Source of the DNA: Chloroflexota bacterium
GTDB taxonomy: Bacteria; Chloroflexota; Chloroflexia; QHBQ01; JADMIH01
Reading direction: 5' to 3'
Length of the DNA stretch: 29,059 nucleotides
NCBI GenBank assembly: GCA_015478675.1
Contig: JADMIH010000035.1
Span: 1-29,059 of the forward strand
Shown: piece by piece, positions 1-8,264 of the stretch
How the letters are laid out: each line of letters starts with the position of its first letter
Numbering within the stretch: position 1 is the first letter of the stretch
Notes under the pieces: model-generated
Database searches by the model: none
What the model saw: the letters and a program-made list of their open reading frames with translations, nothing else
What the model was told of the DNA's origin: nothing
Program-made: the position numbers and the translations under genes

Positions 1-2
1 TC

Positions 3-557
3 AAGCATAGCGGCCAGCCGATAGGAGCGAGCGAGGCGCTAATTCGCAACCTTGTACGCATAGTGGACTTTCTGCCGGGTTTTTATGGCATCGGAGTAAT
101 AACAATGTTCGTAGATAAAGATGCGCGTCGCATGGGCGACTTCGCGGCAAATACTATTGTGATTCGAGAGGGCGAGCAAACAAGCTTGCGTGATGTGCGT
201 ATGCCCGCGTCACCGTCGGCTATCTACGGAACTCCACAGGGGGCGGGCTACACTGCACAGTATGCTGCTCCTGGGGGTTCACAGGTGTCAGCCTTGAGCG
301 TGCAACGGCCTGATCCGTTAGCGGGCGTGTCGTTGAGAGAGCTAACGCCCGATGATTATCGCTTGATACGCGAAATGCTGGCGCGTTCCGGCAGAGGGGA
401 GCTGGGGTACGAGCGGGGGCAAGAGCTGGCGTACAGGCTGGCCTATGGAGTGGCGGCATGCCTGGGGCATGACTTCCGCGAGTGGCAGCAGCGTGGCTGG
501 GAGCCTCTTGTCTTCCTGCAAAGTGTGCTGGAAGCGAGAGATGCACGGGACGTATAA
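3..557 (+). CDS. RDD family membrane protein, 3' part only
   Basis: The reading frame is open from the window edge, so the start codon and most of the membrane domain lie upstream. The visible part begins KHSGQPIGASEALIRNLVRIVDFLPG and continues into DKDARRMGDFAANTIVIRE. That is the typical end of an RDD domain: a conserved Arg in the last membrane segment, then the basic 'RRxGD' motif. About 115 residues of a cytoplasmic tail follow, ending with a helical region rich in Arg and Glu (from about GVSLRELTPDDYRLIREML). RDD proteins are small multi-pass membrane proteins, some proposed to be ion transporters; the substrate cannot be told here. A GTG at position 63 lies inside the conserved domain and is not the real start. 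The gene ends 53 bases before the convergent minus-strand SLH gene. Confidence 0.8.
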   Translation, partial: KHSGQPIGASEALIRNLVRIVDFLPGFYGIGVITMFVDKDARRMGDFAANTIVIREGEQTSLRDVRMPASPSAIYGTPQGAGYTAQYAAPGGSQVSALSVQRPDPLAGVSLRELTPDDYRLIREMLARSGRGELGYERGQELAYRLAYGVAACLGHDFREWQQRGWEPLVFLQSVLEARDARDV

Positions 558-609
558 GATAGTCAGCTTCGCGGCAGCCTGCCTGCTGTTGGTATCAGTC
601 TAACCGCAA

Positions 610-3600
610 TTAGCGTGACGGCTGGCAGGTAGGGAAGAAGGATGCCGCCACGATTTTGGCTGATTGCCCTCGAGTTACCTGATTTTGCACTCTGAAGTAA
701 GGGAGATTCCGAGGGCCGACGCACTCTTCGCCTGGCCCTCCACAGGGATAACCTGATAGCACACCTCGCCGCGCCAGGCGCTCTATCCACACGTAAAAAA
801 CTGATTGCGGCGGAACGTCCTGGAAGTCCTGCCCGCTGACTTCATCGGCATACCCGGCGGCGTTAGAGACAATCTTTGATACCTGGCCGCGTGTAGCTGA
901 TGCGTATGGCCGGAAATAAGGCCTGCTTTGCGCGTCGCACCCTTCGCCGGGGCCACCGCACGTGTAGCCCCCCATGATGTTGCGGGCAGTAAGAGCCTCT
1001 ATATAGGGGTAAAAGGTCGAGCCGGGCGGCACATCCGCAAAGTGCTGCACGTCGCTCACCTGCATGTAGTTGCCCGCTCCTGCCACCATCTTGGCTATCT
1101 GTCCCCTTGTTACAGGGTTGCCTGGGCGGAAGGTGTTATCTGCATACCCACTCACTATTCCGCGACAGACAAGGCAAGTAATGTAGGTGTAAAAAGTAGA
1201 GCCTGAAGGGGCATCCTGGAAGCTGGTCTGGCAAATGGTGGGCGTTGTTGTCGGGGTAGATGTGCCCGTTGGTGTGGCTGTCGGTGTGGTCGAAGCAGCG
1301 AGTGATGGGGTGCCTGTCACAGTGTATGTCGCACTCTCGGTAGGCATGCTTGTGACGGTGTTAGTGGGCGTAGGAGTCTCGGTAAGCGTAGAGGCAGTTG
1401 TAGCTGTGGCTGTAGATGTAGCTGTAGATGTGGGTGTGGCTGTGAAGATAGTTGTAGCTGTAGAGGAAGGAGAAAGGGTAGGGGTGCCGGTGAGTGTTTC
1501 GGTAGAAGCAGGCGTGACGGTGTAGGTTGGTGTAGAGGTAGATGTCGCGGTGAGTAACGGTGTGCTGGAAGGCGTTGAAGTGTAAGTGGCGCTTTCGGTA
1601 GGCGTGCTTGTGCTGGTAGATGTAGATATAGAAGTAGGTATAGAGGTAGATGTGCCGGTGTAAGTAGCTGTGGGTGTATGCGTGGGTGTACTTGTAAAGG
1701 AGGGAGTGCCGGTGACGGTGTAAGTGGCGCTTTCGGTAGGCGTGCTTGTGTTAGTGCTGGTGGGCGTGCGGGTATCTGTAGGGGCAGTAGTGTTAGTGGC
1801 GGTGGACGCGGGTGTGCTCGTGTTAGTGGGCACCCTGGTGGAGGTGTCGGTGGGCACAAACGTGGGTGTGTTAGTGGGCGAAGAGGTAAATGTAGGTACG
1901 AGAGTAGAGGCAGAGGTGGCAGTGCCCGTTGAAGCAGGGGTACGGGTGTTTGTCGGGGTGGGCGGGGTGCCCGTAGCTGTGGGGGCTTGGGATTTGGGTG
2001 TACGGGTGGGGCGCGGACCTACATCATAAAAGCCCTGGGAGCCGCACCCTCGTGGTGTGCCGTCCCAGTATCCGGCGTAGTAGTCGAGTATATTAGCTGT
2101 GAACTGCTCGATGCGATGGTCTGCATCGTTTGAGACAGCATAAGGCTCGAAGACCTGGTTCGCATAGGAGTGGTCAATCAAACCCCAGGACCAGTGGATG
2201 GAGCCTGCGGCAAAGACCTTAGCACCACTCGGGGCGATGTACATAGTGGAGTTCTGAGGATAGGGCAGCCCATCGCTGCCGATGACCGTACCCGACGATA
2301 TAATATTCAGGCCAGGAGGTGTATACCCGTTGTCGTGCACAGCATCCCATTCTTCGCCAACTATGTTGTTGACCACATCGCCCGGTTGCAATCCGGTGCA
2401 GTCAAAGTACCAGCTTTGCAGAGATGACGAAGGCACCCAAGGGGCGTTATAGAGCGCGTCGTCATACCAGGACTCGTAGCCGACACCGAGCATGATGTTC
2501 TCAGGTCTGTTTAGAAGGGGGTCATCGAACGACACAGTCACGTCGGGTGGTGTATGGATAGGGTCCAGATCAGCGTCTTTGTAGCAAATTATGATGCGGT
2601 CAGCCCCCACCGGAGAGTCTGCCATGCGTATGTTCCAGTACGATTCGTTGCCCGAGAGAAAAGCTACGTTCACCCCGGCGTTCATGGCATTTTCCACGCT
2701 ATCGCGCTCAGCCCAGCTCCAATACTCATCGTGCCCTATATCCACATAAACAGGGTGCCCCAACAAAATAGAAGGGTTCAGGATGCGGTCTACATCGCTT
2801 ATATAAGTAACATCGTAACCGGAGGCCTCAAGCCAGCGCACCATCTCCATATCGTGTACAAATAGGCCGCCGGTGCCCGCGCCGGTTTTGTAAGGGCGAT
2901 CAAAAGAGACCTGGTAAGCCCGTGTGCGCCCATTGTTACCGGAATAGGGCACCCCTTCGCAGTCCCGATTTCCATTGCGTGGGAGCGATACGTAAAGAGA
3001 CTCACACCCGAAGGTGTTATATGCTTCGTTGGTTTTAGTAGGTTCTGAAACTATAAAGTCGGCATTGTAGGCGTCGTTACGGACGGTGAAGTAGACGAAG
3101 GTGCGATAGCCGTTGTTAGAGTCTATACGCAGCAAATATATACCAGAGATCCATGCGGGGTCCGTGTTTATGTCAAATGTGGCGGCCCAGGGGCATCTTA
3201 CAAGGCCCGTTAGCGCATCTCGCGTGCACGAAGGCTGAGGCGATGTCGGGATGGCGGAGTAGGTGGCGTAGAGGCGTGCGCCGTGGTTCTGGTAATAACC
3301 GAGTCGGTAGAGACGGGCAGAGATAGAAGAGCCCGTAGAGTTGACGTATATGGAGATCGCGCTTCCCGCGTTGACGCTCACTGCTCCCGGGTACGCAGCC
3401 AGGGAGGTAATGCTGTAGTTGCCAATACTGGCCCACTCATCTGTGCCGGGCAACGAGTTTTCCGCGGCAATGCGCGAGGAGCTGGGCGTGCGCACGGCCC
3501 CCTGGCGTGTTGGGTTGGTCGCCCCGCGTGCCCCACTCGGCTGCATGTATAGAACCGCAAGTGCAGCAATTACAGCGAGGATTAGGAGTAAAATACCCGC

Positions 3601-3618
3601 TCTAAAGTGTTTTGACAT
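610..3618 (-). CDS. Secreted N,N-dimethylformamidase-beta-like protein with Thr-rich stalk and three SLH repeats
   Basis: 1002 residues. The N-terminus ([20 protein letters not shown]) is a signal peptide or membrane anchor. Residues about 50-530 resemble the beta-subunit/C-terminal family of N,N-dimethylformamidase: [34 protein letters not shown] and GSIHWSWGL are the motifs I recognise. Residues about 531-800 are a low-complexity Thr/Pro/Ser stalk (TPTxTxTxT type), probably extended and possibly O-glycosylated. Residues about 805-1000 are three SLH repeats ([20 protein letters not shown] is typical), which bind cell-wall polymers and anchor proteins to the outside. The second and third repeats carry similar CGGPGE.C insertions. 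The likely picture is an enzyme-like or carbohydrate-binding head displayed on the cell surface. Amidase activity is not established; many family members have no known substrate. Start ATG at 3618. Confidence 0.82.
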   Translation of the reverse strand: MSKHFRAGILLLILAVIAALAVLYMQPSGARGATNPTRQGAVRTPSSSRIAAENSLPGTDEWASIGNYSITSLAAYPGAVSVNAGSAISIYVNSTGSSISARLYRLGYYQNHGARLYATYSAIPTSPQPSCTRDALTGLVRCPWAATFDINTDPAWISGIYLLRIDSNNGYRTFVYFTVRNDAYNADFIVSEPTKTNEAYNTFGCESLYVSLPRNGNRDCEGVPYSGNNGRTRAYQVSFDRPYKTGAGTGGLFVHDMEMVRWLEASGYDVTYISDVDRILNPSILLGHPVYVDIGHDEYWSWAERDSVENAMNAGVNVAFLSGNESYWNIRMADSPVGADRIIICYKDADLDPIHTPPDVTVSFDDPLLNRPENIMLGVGYESWYDDALYNAPWVPSSSLQSWYFDCTGLQPGDVVNNIVGEEWDAVHDNGYTPPGLNIISSGTVIGSDGLPYPQNSTMYIAPSGAKVFAAGSIHWSWGLIDHSYANQVFEPYAVSNDADHRIEQFTANILDYYAGYWDGTPRGCGSQGFYDVGPRPTRTPKSQAPTATGTPPTPTNTRTPASTGTATSASTLVPTFTSSPTNTPTFVPTDTSTRVPTNTSTPASTATNTTAPTDTRTPTSTNTSTPTESATYTVTGTPSFTSTPTHTPTATYTGTSTSIPTSISTSTSTSTPTESATYTSTPSSTPLLTATSTSTPTYTVTPASTETLTGTPTLSPSSTATTIFTATPTSTATSTATATTASTLTETPTPTNTVTSMPTESATYTVTGTPSLAASTTPTATPTGTSTPTTTPTICQTSFQDAPSGSTFYTYITCLVCRGIVSGYADNTFRPGNPVTRGQIAKMVAGAGNYMQVSDVQHFADVPPGSTFYPYIEALTARNIMGGYTCGGPGEGCDAQSRPYFRPYASATRGQVSKIVSNAAGYADEVSGQDFQDVPPQSVFYVWIERLARRGVLSGYPCGGPGEECVGPRNLPYFRVQNQVTRGQSAKIVAASFFPTCQPSR
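1235..2010. repeat. Degenerate short-period repeat encoding the Thr-rich stalk
   Basis: This stretch is built from imperfect repeats of short GTG/GTA-rich units on the plus strand, such as 'ggcgtgcttgtg', 'gtagatgt' and the recurring phrase 'gtggcgctttcggtaggcgt'. On the minus strand it encodes the Thr/Pro/Ser stalk of the SLH protein. Longer units (the phrase encoding TESATYT) recur three to four times, pointing to internal duplication. Such tracts commonly vary in length between strains and can be collapsed in assemblies. Confidence 0.8.
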
Positions 3619-3801
3619 TGGTTGCTCTGCCGGTTATTGTGGTCAGCTTAGATAATATTACATGAAATACCCTCTGTAGTCTACCTCAGTTTCATATGTA
3701 GGGGTTCAGAGTAAGCCGTGACCCTGTGGGCCACCATTACGAATGAAAATACGAGTGATTTAGCACCGCCCCTACTACTACCCTTCGCATTTCTAGAGGA
3801 G
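3619..3801. other. Intergenic leader of the SLH gene
   Basis: This segment lies upstream of the minus-strand SLH gene and must hold its promoter, but I could not single out a convincing -35/-10 pair. AT-rich sequence at 3650-3665 (gataatattacatgaaat) is the best -10 area. A phrase near 3703 (ggggttcagagtaag) resembles the left end of the dispersed GTAAnTGTTCAG repeat family and may be a decayed copy. Confidence 0.35.
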
Positions 3802-3897
3802 TTAGGGTGGAGCAATCTTCTTAGGGTAACTGTGCGCCCTCACCCGCCCGCACAGTTACCCTAAGAAGATTGCTCCACCCTAAACCTGAACACTTAC
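3802..3897. repeat. Dispersed repeat copy A, containing a perfect 35-bp inverted repeat
   Basis: Bases 3802-3836 are the exact reverse complement of 3849-3883, with a 12-base loop (ccctcacccgcc). The arms carry the family words 'agggtggagcaat' and 'ttagggtaactgtgcg'. The right edge continues into the family end CTGAACACTTAC (to 3897). Unlike other copies, the arms match perfectly, which suggests recent formation by inverted duplication of one end. It sits 15 bases before the tRNA-Sec promoter. Confidence 0.75.
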
Positions 3898-3911
3898 TGC
3901 ACACTAACTCC

Positions 3912-3940
3912 TTGACGCATAGAGAGGCGTTGGTTATGAT
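3912..3940 (+). promoter_or_regulatory. Promoter of tRNA-Sec
   Basis: TTGACG (3912-3917) and TATGAT (3935-3940) are separated by 17 bases. Transcription would begin near 3947, only about six bases before the mature tRNA 5' end, so this looks like a dedicated promoter. Confidence 0.65.
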
Positions 3941-3952
3941 GAGAGACTACGA

Positions 3953-4046
3953 GGGAGTGGATAGGTCCCGGTGGGCTTCACAGTCTTCAAAACTGCTGTG
4001 CGTTACGCAGAGTGGCGCAGGTGGGTTCGACTCCCATGCACTCCCG
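3953..4046 (+). tRNA. selC: Selenocysteine tRNA, anticodon UCA
   Basis: The fold follows the bacterial tRNA-Sec pattern. There is an 8-position acceptor arm (3953-3960 with 4038-4045; seven pairs and a G.G at the last position). The 6-bp D stem is long (AGGTCC/GGGCTT around loop CGGT). The anticodon loop is CTTCAAA, reading UGA. A long variable arm follows, then a 5-bp T stem with loop TTCGACT. The discriminator is G, followed by CC but no encoded A, so the CCA end is completed after transcription. The loop and T-arm agree closely with E. coli selC as I remember it. This tRNA is charged with serine, converted by SelA, and delivered by SelB to UGA codons with a SECIS element. SelA, SelB, SelD and selenoprotein genes must be elsewhere; none is in this window. 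Confidence 0.87.
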
Positions 4047-4319
4047 CCCTTTCCGTGTGCCTCATCCTGTTAACTGTTCGGAGCGCGTAGGCCTTTCACG
4101 GCGGCCCACAAAGTGGGCAGACGAAGATGAGGAAGCAGATAGTAGATGCGCTCTAGATGAGACATGGCCGAAAAGTACGGGGTCTAATGCGGTTAAATAC
4201 GTATTGACCCACGCCCTGCCTGCTGCTACACTTGAGACACTAAGCAGTTTATACAACTATCGCAGCCGTGTCCGTCCTGCTAACCCCTTTTGTTTACGCC
4301 AACGCGAGAAAGAACCCCT
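4047..4319. other. Spacer between tRNA-Sec and the CAP-SLH gene
   Basis: I see no second RNA gene and no credible coding frame. The only clear signal is the promoter at 4204-4232. A leader of roughly 80 bases would precede the ATG at 4320. Confidence 0.4.
4204..4232 (+). promoter_or_regulatory. Promoter of the CAP-SLH protein gene
   Basis: TTGACC (4204-4209), a 17-base spacer and TACACT (4227-4232) form a good sigma-70-type promoter in the right place and orientation. Confidence 0.55.
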
Positions 4320-5432
4320 ATGTACTATCACCGGAGAAGATCTGTGCGCCTGCGGGTAGTAGTGAGCGCAGCGCTTCTTTTGACAATCGCAACTATGTGG
4401 AGCTTTTATCAGGCTCCTCAAGCTGGGGCCAAAGAAAGCCCTAAGCAAAGGGCAAGTGGCACGAGCGGCACGAGCGGCACAACAGCGGATAGCCCCACCG
4501 TCGCTTGTACTATCAACTTTGGCGATGTGCAAAGCGCCGACTATTTTTACAACGCGGTGCGCTTCCTGTATTGCACCGGAGCTATAGGCGGCTACCCAGA
4601 TGGCACCTTCCACCCCAATAGCAACGCCACACGAGGCCAACTGTCCAAGATTGTGGTAAATGCCGAAGGCTGGCCGTTGGTGAATCCCGCCACGCCTAGC
4701 TTCTCGGATGTAGCTGTAGACAGTGGCTTCTACGAATATGTAGAGACCGCTTACCAGCACAGGGTAATCTCCGGCTACAGCGACGGAACCTTCCGCCCCA
4801 ATACTAACATCACCAGAGGACAGCTTGCGAAGATAGTGGTGCTTGCGCAGGGCTGGCCTGTGCTGAACCCCACTGTGCCATCCTTCTCTGATGTGCCTGG
4901 CAATAGCCCGTTTTATGGATATGTGGAGACCGCCGCAGCAAAGGGCGCTGTGGCCGGGTACGCTGATGGCGCGTTCCGCCCAGGCAACCTGGCTACACGA
5001 GGGCAAATCTCCAAAATTGTTTACTTCGCTGCCACTGCGCTAACTGTTGTTGAGCAAGAGACTGTTGATCTGATCAACAGCCGCAGGGCGAGTATGGGCC
5101 TTGGGGTTTTACGAGTAGACCCGGGGCTATCGAGCGCGGCGCGGCGGCACTCAAGTGATATAGGCCCACTGGGACTTTGCCAGCATAATGGCACCGATGG
5201 CACTTCACCCTGGGATCGCATAGATGCCACAGGTTACTCAGGCTTCGCAATGGGTGAGGTCATTGGCTGCGGGTATGCGACTGCACAGGACGTAGTAAAT
5301 GGGTGGTGGAGCAGCCCGGCACACTACGCCATCCTGACCGATGCTAACGCCAACGACATCGGCTGCGGTTGGTGGATGGGAGAGAATGGCTATGGATGGC
5401 AGACCTGCAACACAGGCGTCTCTGCCAGGTAA
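4320..5432 (+). CDS. Secreted protein with three SLH repeats and a C-terminal CAP domain
   Basis: 370 residues from the ATG at 4320. I prefer this start to the in-frame TTG at 4290 because the sequence then opens with MYYHRRRSVRLRVVV and a hydrophobic stretch, a normal export signal. A Gly/Ser/Thr spacer is followed by three SLH repeats at about residues 63-120, 123-182 and 183-240 (YPDGTFHPNSNATRGQLSK, YSDGTFRPNTNITRGQLAK, YADGAFRPGNLATRGQISK). The rest (about 245-370) is a CAP/SCP-like domain (ETVDLINSRRASMGL, CQHNGTDG, GEVIGCGY, WWSSPAHYAILTD). Bacterial CAP proteins are extracellular and of mixed function; the SLH part should hold it at the cell surface. It is the second SLH protein of the locus, divergent from the first, with tRNA-Sec between them. 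Confidence 0.88.
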   Translation: MYYHRRRSVRLRVVVSAALLLTIATMWSFYQAPQAGAKESPKQRASGTSGTSGTTADSPTVACTINFGDVQSADYFYNAVRFLYCTGAIGGYPDGTFHPNSNATRGQLSKIVVNAEGWPLVNPATPSFSDVAVDSGFYEYVETAYQHRVISGYSDGTFRPNTNITRGQLAKIVVLAQGWPVLNPTVPSFSDVPGNSPFYGYVETAAAKGAVAGYADGAFRPGNLATRGQISKIVYFAATALTVVEQETVDLINSRRASMGLGVLRVDPGLSSAARRHSSDIGPLGLCQHNGTDGTSPWDRIDATGYSGFAMGEVIGCGYATAQDVVNGWWSSPAHYAILTDANANDIGCGWWMGENGYGWQTCNTGVSAR

Positions 5433-5479
5433 GCGGAGAGTCATCGCCGGTAGCCCTTCCCTAGAGGGGAACTATATAA

Positions 5480-5524
5480 GACCAAACCAAAACAACAGCC
5501 TTCGGCTGTTGTTTTGGTTTGGTC
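5480..5524. terminator. Terminator-like hairpin after the CAP-SLH gene
   Basis: A perfect 21-bp inverted repeat (5480-5500 with 5504-5524) has a 3-base loop and lies 48 bases after the stop codon. There is no long T run after it on the plus strand, but the 3' arm is itself T-rich (tgttgttttggttt). Confidence 0.7.
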
Positions 5525-5673
5525 GGAAGAAAGGCTGTTCCAATAAAAGGCGAGCCTTTACATAGCACAACGCTGAGTGTCACAAACCCCTGTGGATAGA
5601 AGCTTGCCTTTAGCTTCCCAGCGAGAAAAAGTATGCTCCTCAGGGCTGATGTACGTTCAGGTGTCATGGTGTA

Positions 5674-5679
5674 TATAAT
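5674..5679 (+). promoter_or_regulatory. Candidate -10 element for the M3 peptidase gene
   Basis: A perfect TATAAT sits 34 bases before the start codon. No good -35 box is visible at 16-18 bases upstream, so this is a weak assignment. Confidence 0.4.
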
Positions 5680-5712
5680 AGCTTATCTTACGCATGCTGA
5701 GGAGGGAAACAA

Positions 5713-7422
5713 TTGCCTACTATTACTACACAGCGGACGGAGCCGTACCGCTTCCTGCCAGAGGGCTTCAATGCTTCGGATAAGGGAGAAGTGGCTAAAC
5801 TGTATGATGAGCTGGATAATCAGGAGGTTAGCACAAGGGAAGACCTGGTGAGTTTCATCCACAACTGGGAGGAGTTGAACGCCGTAATCACTGAGCGTTA
5901 CAACTGTGCATATATTGATATGACCGCCGAGACCGAGAACCAGGATTATGCTGACAAGTATGTCCAGATTCTCGAGGATATTCTGCCGATAGCCGAGAAG
6001 CGAAACTTCAAGCTCAAAGAGAAGGTGCTTGCATCGCCCGTGGTGGATAAATTGGGTGAGGATTACGATGTCTTTCTGCGCAACATCCGCTCTGAGGTAG
6101 CCCTGTTTCGCAGCGAGAATGTGCCTCTTTTCACCGAAGACCAGAAGATGGGCCAGGAATATGGGAAGATCAGCGGGGCGCAAAAGGCTGAGATACAGGG
6201 CACCACGTACACTATGCCGCAGATAGCCAAGTTCCTGGAGGAGACAGACCGCCCGACGCGGGAAGAGGCATGGCGCGCCCGCGCTGAGGCAAAGCTGGCA
6301 GATGCAGTAGTTCTGGACGCTCTGTATGACCGGATGTATGAGGTAAGGCAACAGATCGCGCACAACGCAGGCTTCGACAACTACCGCGACTACAAGTTCG
6401 AGGAGTTGAGGCGCTTCGACTACACGCCCGAAGACTGCATGGCTTTCCATGATGCCATTGAGACGCATGTTGTGCCCGTTGTGATCAAAGAGCAAGAGCG
6501 TAGAAAGCGATTGATGGGCCTGGAGACGCTGCGCCCCTGGGACTTGCAAGTTGACCCGCAGGGCTACCCACCGCTACGCCCGTTCGAGGGCGCCGCCCGG
6601 CTGAAAGAGGGGGCCGAGCGGGTAGTGCGTAAGGTAGACAAAGAGCTTGCGGGCTACTTCCGCACGATGATTGACCAGGGCTTGCTTGACCTGGACAATC
6701 GTCCAGGCAAGGCGCAGGGCGGATACCAAATCAATCTACCTGATAGCCGGGTGCCTTTCATATTTATGAATGCTGTAGGAACCAAGCGAGATGTGGATAC
6801 GATGCTGCACGAGGGCGGGCATGCTTTCCACTATTTTCTTTCGCAGAAGCTACCGTTATACAGCTACCACGAAACAGGCTCGGAGATGGCAGAGGTTGCC
6901 TCTATGAGCATGGAGCTCCTTGCCCGGCCTTATCTTGGAGAGTTCTACAAAAAAGATGAGCTGGAGCGCTTGCTCGATGACCAGATAAGGAGCATTCTGG
7001 ATTTCTTTCCATTTATGGCTATGATAGACAGCTTCCAGCAGTGGGTATACACAGCCGAAGAGGGTGGCGCTGAAGCGCGACGTGCGAAGTGGGCAGAACT
7101 TGAGGCAAGGTTCAGGCCGGGGATTGATTGGTCTGGGCTGGAGCAATACCGAGATGTAGGCTGGCAGTATCTGCACGTTTTCGAGGTGCCGCTCTATTAT
7201 GTTGAGTATGGCATCGCGCAACTGGCGGCGCTGCGTATATGGCTCAATTCGCTGAAGGATGAAAAGAAGGCCGTAGGCGACTACAAGAAGGGCCTCGCAC
7301 TGGGCGGCTCGCGACCGCTGCCGGAGCTGTACAAGGCCGTTGGGGCCGATTTTGCTTTCAACGACAAGGTGGTGGGTAAGATCGTACAGGGTGCGCTAGC
7401 GCAGATAGGGAAGAGGGAGTGA
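5713..7422 (+). CDS. M3 family zinc metallopeptidase (oligoendopeptidase F-like)
   Basis: 569 residues beginning at a TTG codon, chosen because a strong ribosome-binding site (aggaggg, ending at 5706) is correctly spaced before it. The zinc signature HEGGH is at residues 366-370 (DTMLHEGGHAFHYF); the third ligand is probably Glu394 in GSEMAEVASMSMEL, 28 residues on. Length and all-helical composition match M3 oligoendopeptidases, cytoplasmic enzymes that cut peptides of about 5-20 residues. There is no signal peptide. The gene has its own upstream -10 element and is followed at once by a hairpin, so it is probably a single-gene unit. The exact subfamily is not resolved. Confidence 0.9.
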   Translation: MPTITTQRTEPYRFLPEGFNASDKGEVAKLYDELDNQEVSTREDLVSFIHNWEELNAVITERYNCAYIDMTAETENQDYADKYVQILEDILPIAEKRNFKLKEKVLASPVVDKLGEDYDVFLRNIRSEVALFRSENVPLFTEDQKMGQEYGKISGAQKAEIQGTTYTMPQIAKFLEETDRPTREEAWRARAEAKLADAVVLDALYDRMYEVRQQIAHNAGFDNYRDYKFEELRRFDYTPEDCMAFHDAIETHVVPVVIKEQERRKRLMGLETLRPWDLQVDPQGYPPLRPFEGAARLKEGAERVVRKVDKELAGYFRTMIDQGLLDLDNRPGKAQGGYQINLPDSRVPFIFMNAVGTKRDVDTMLHEGGHAFHYFLSQKLPLYSYHETGSEMAEVASMSMELLARPYLGEFYKKDELERLLDDQIRSILDFFPFMAMIDSFQQWVYTAEEGGAEARRAKWAELEARFRPGIDWSGLEQYRDVGWQYLHVFEVPLYYVEYGIAQLAALRIWLNSLKDEKKAVGDYKKGLALGGSRPLPELYKAVGADFAFNDKVVGKIVQGALAQIGKRE

Positions 7423-7444
7423 GACCTCACCAGGGTGAGATCTC
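7421..7444. terminator. Short hairpin overlapping the M3 peptidase stop codon
   Basis: An 11-bp stem with one mismatch (7421-7431 with 7434-7444) begins inside the stop codon. No T run follows; it may act with the larger hairpin downstream or stabilise the 3' end. Confidence 0.4.
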
Positions 7445-7544
7445 GCAAAAAGCTCAGATACCTCTTACGTTTGTGTGACTATGCAGGTAGGCTTTTGCAA
7501 AGGCTCACCTTCTGTGAGATCCATGCCGGAAGAGCGCTATACCC

Positions 7545-7603
7545 GGATTAAGAATAAAGAGCAGCTACCTTCCAGCTCGGCAGCTGCTCTTTATTCTTAA
7601 TCC
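7545..7603. terminator. Strong bidirectional terminator-like hairpin
   Basis: A perfect 22-bp inverted repeat (7545-7566 with 7582-7603) surrounds a 15-base loop. The outer half of the stem is A-rich on the 5' arm and T-rich on the 3' arm, as in terminators that work in both directions. Repeat copy B begins at the next base. Confidence 0.65.
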
Positions 7604-7766
7604 GTAACTGTTCACAGTTGGGGTGCAGGGGGGTAGCCCCTGATGGGGTTACAGGGGTGTTCCATGATTAAAGCCCCTCTCCCCTTGTGGGAGAGGGGGC
7701 ATGGGGTGAGGGTGCACTCGCACAGTTACCCTTGAAGTTGGTTCTACCTTGAATCCGAACGCTTAC
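7604..7766. repeat. Dispersed repeat copy B
   Basis: The left end is GTAACTGTTCACAGTTGGGG and the right end is CCGAACGCTTAC. Inside is the common core hairpin 'cccctctcccc..ttgtg..ggagaggggg' near 7675-7700 and the word 'cgcacagttacc'. Confidence 0.65.
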
Positions 7767-7995
7767 CTCAAGCCGTGTATTTGCAATTCTGGAGGTGAGG
7801 CGGGTTGGGTCCAGAGATTTAGCAAAAGGGGGAGGCGCTATATATGGCGTGGGCGCAGTTGATGAGTGGCTGACAAAATCAACATATAGGAGAGGCGTTT
7901 TTCGTCCATTTGTTCTAGGGGATGATGCTAATATCAGGTGGGTGTAAGTAAGCAAAAGCGTTATGGAAGTTTTGCACATTTGGGGGTTTAAAAGC

Positions 7996-8024
7996 TTGAC
8001 TGCGAGGCGGGCATAGATTATCCT
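7996..8024 (+). promoter_or_regulatory. Promoter well upstream of dnaA
   Basis: TTGACT (7996-8001), 17 bases and TATCCT (8019-8024). Transcription would start near 8031, over 500 bases before dnaA. It could drive a long dnaA leader or a short RNA. Confidence 0.4.
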
Positions 8025-8202
8025 AACAGCGCTTCGGGAGAGCTCCACTCAACAACTCCCAGCTTCACAGGTGGGTGACACCTTTAGTCACTCTTGTTTT
8101 CTTGTCAGGTATATTCTCAGCATAGAACCGTCAAATCTGATATTCGCGGAGGCCTTCCCCTTCTGGGCATTGGGGAAAGCTGTGTATTTTGCGCATTTGG
8201 GG

Positions 8203-8264
8203 TAGACAAGCATAATCAACATATGGTATAGTGTTGCCAACAAGGGCACAAAATGTTGCGAACA
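8203..8264 (+). promoter_or_regulatory. Candidate promoter with paired palindromic operator
   Basis: A TAGACA/TATAGT pair (8203-8208 and 8227-8232, 18-base spacer) is followed directly by TGTTGCCAACA (8232-8242) and TGTTGCGAACA (8254-8264). The first is a perfect odd-length palindrome (TGTTG-C-CAACA). The copies are 22 bases apart, about two helical turns, as expected for cooperative binding of a dimeric regulator near the start site. Confidence 0.4.

Noticed and set aside
1235..2010. CRISPR array
   Set aside because: The repeats are short, overlapping and in frame with a protein; there are no unique spacers of constant length and no cas genes.
1235..2029. Plus-strand Val/Gly-rich frames across the Thr-rich stalk
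   Set aside because: They are antisense to the repetitive stalk and owe their openness to its biased composition. They have no ribosome-binding site or family motifs.
3870..4073. Small protein over the tRNA-Sec locus
   Set aside because: The frame overlaps the tRNA and the repeat end, so it is an accident of non-coding DNA.
4050..4320. A second tRNA or small RNA after tRNA-Sec
   Set aside because: I found no cloverleaf or strong hairpin in this interval.
7668..8048. Minus-strand 126-residue frame upstream of dnaA
   Set aside because: It runs through repeat copy B and the promoter region, has no recognisable domain, and ends in translated repeat sequence (SPHAPSPTRGEGL).
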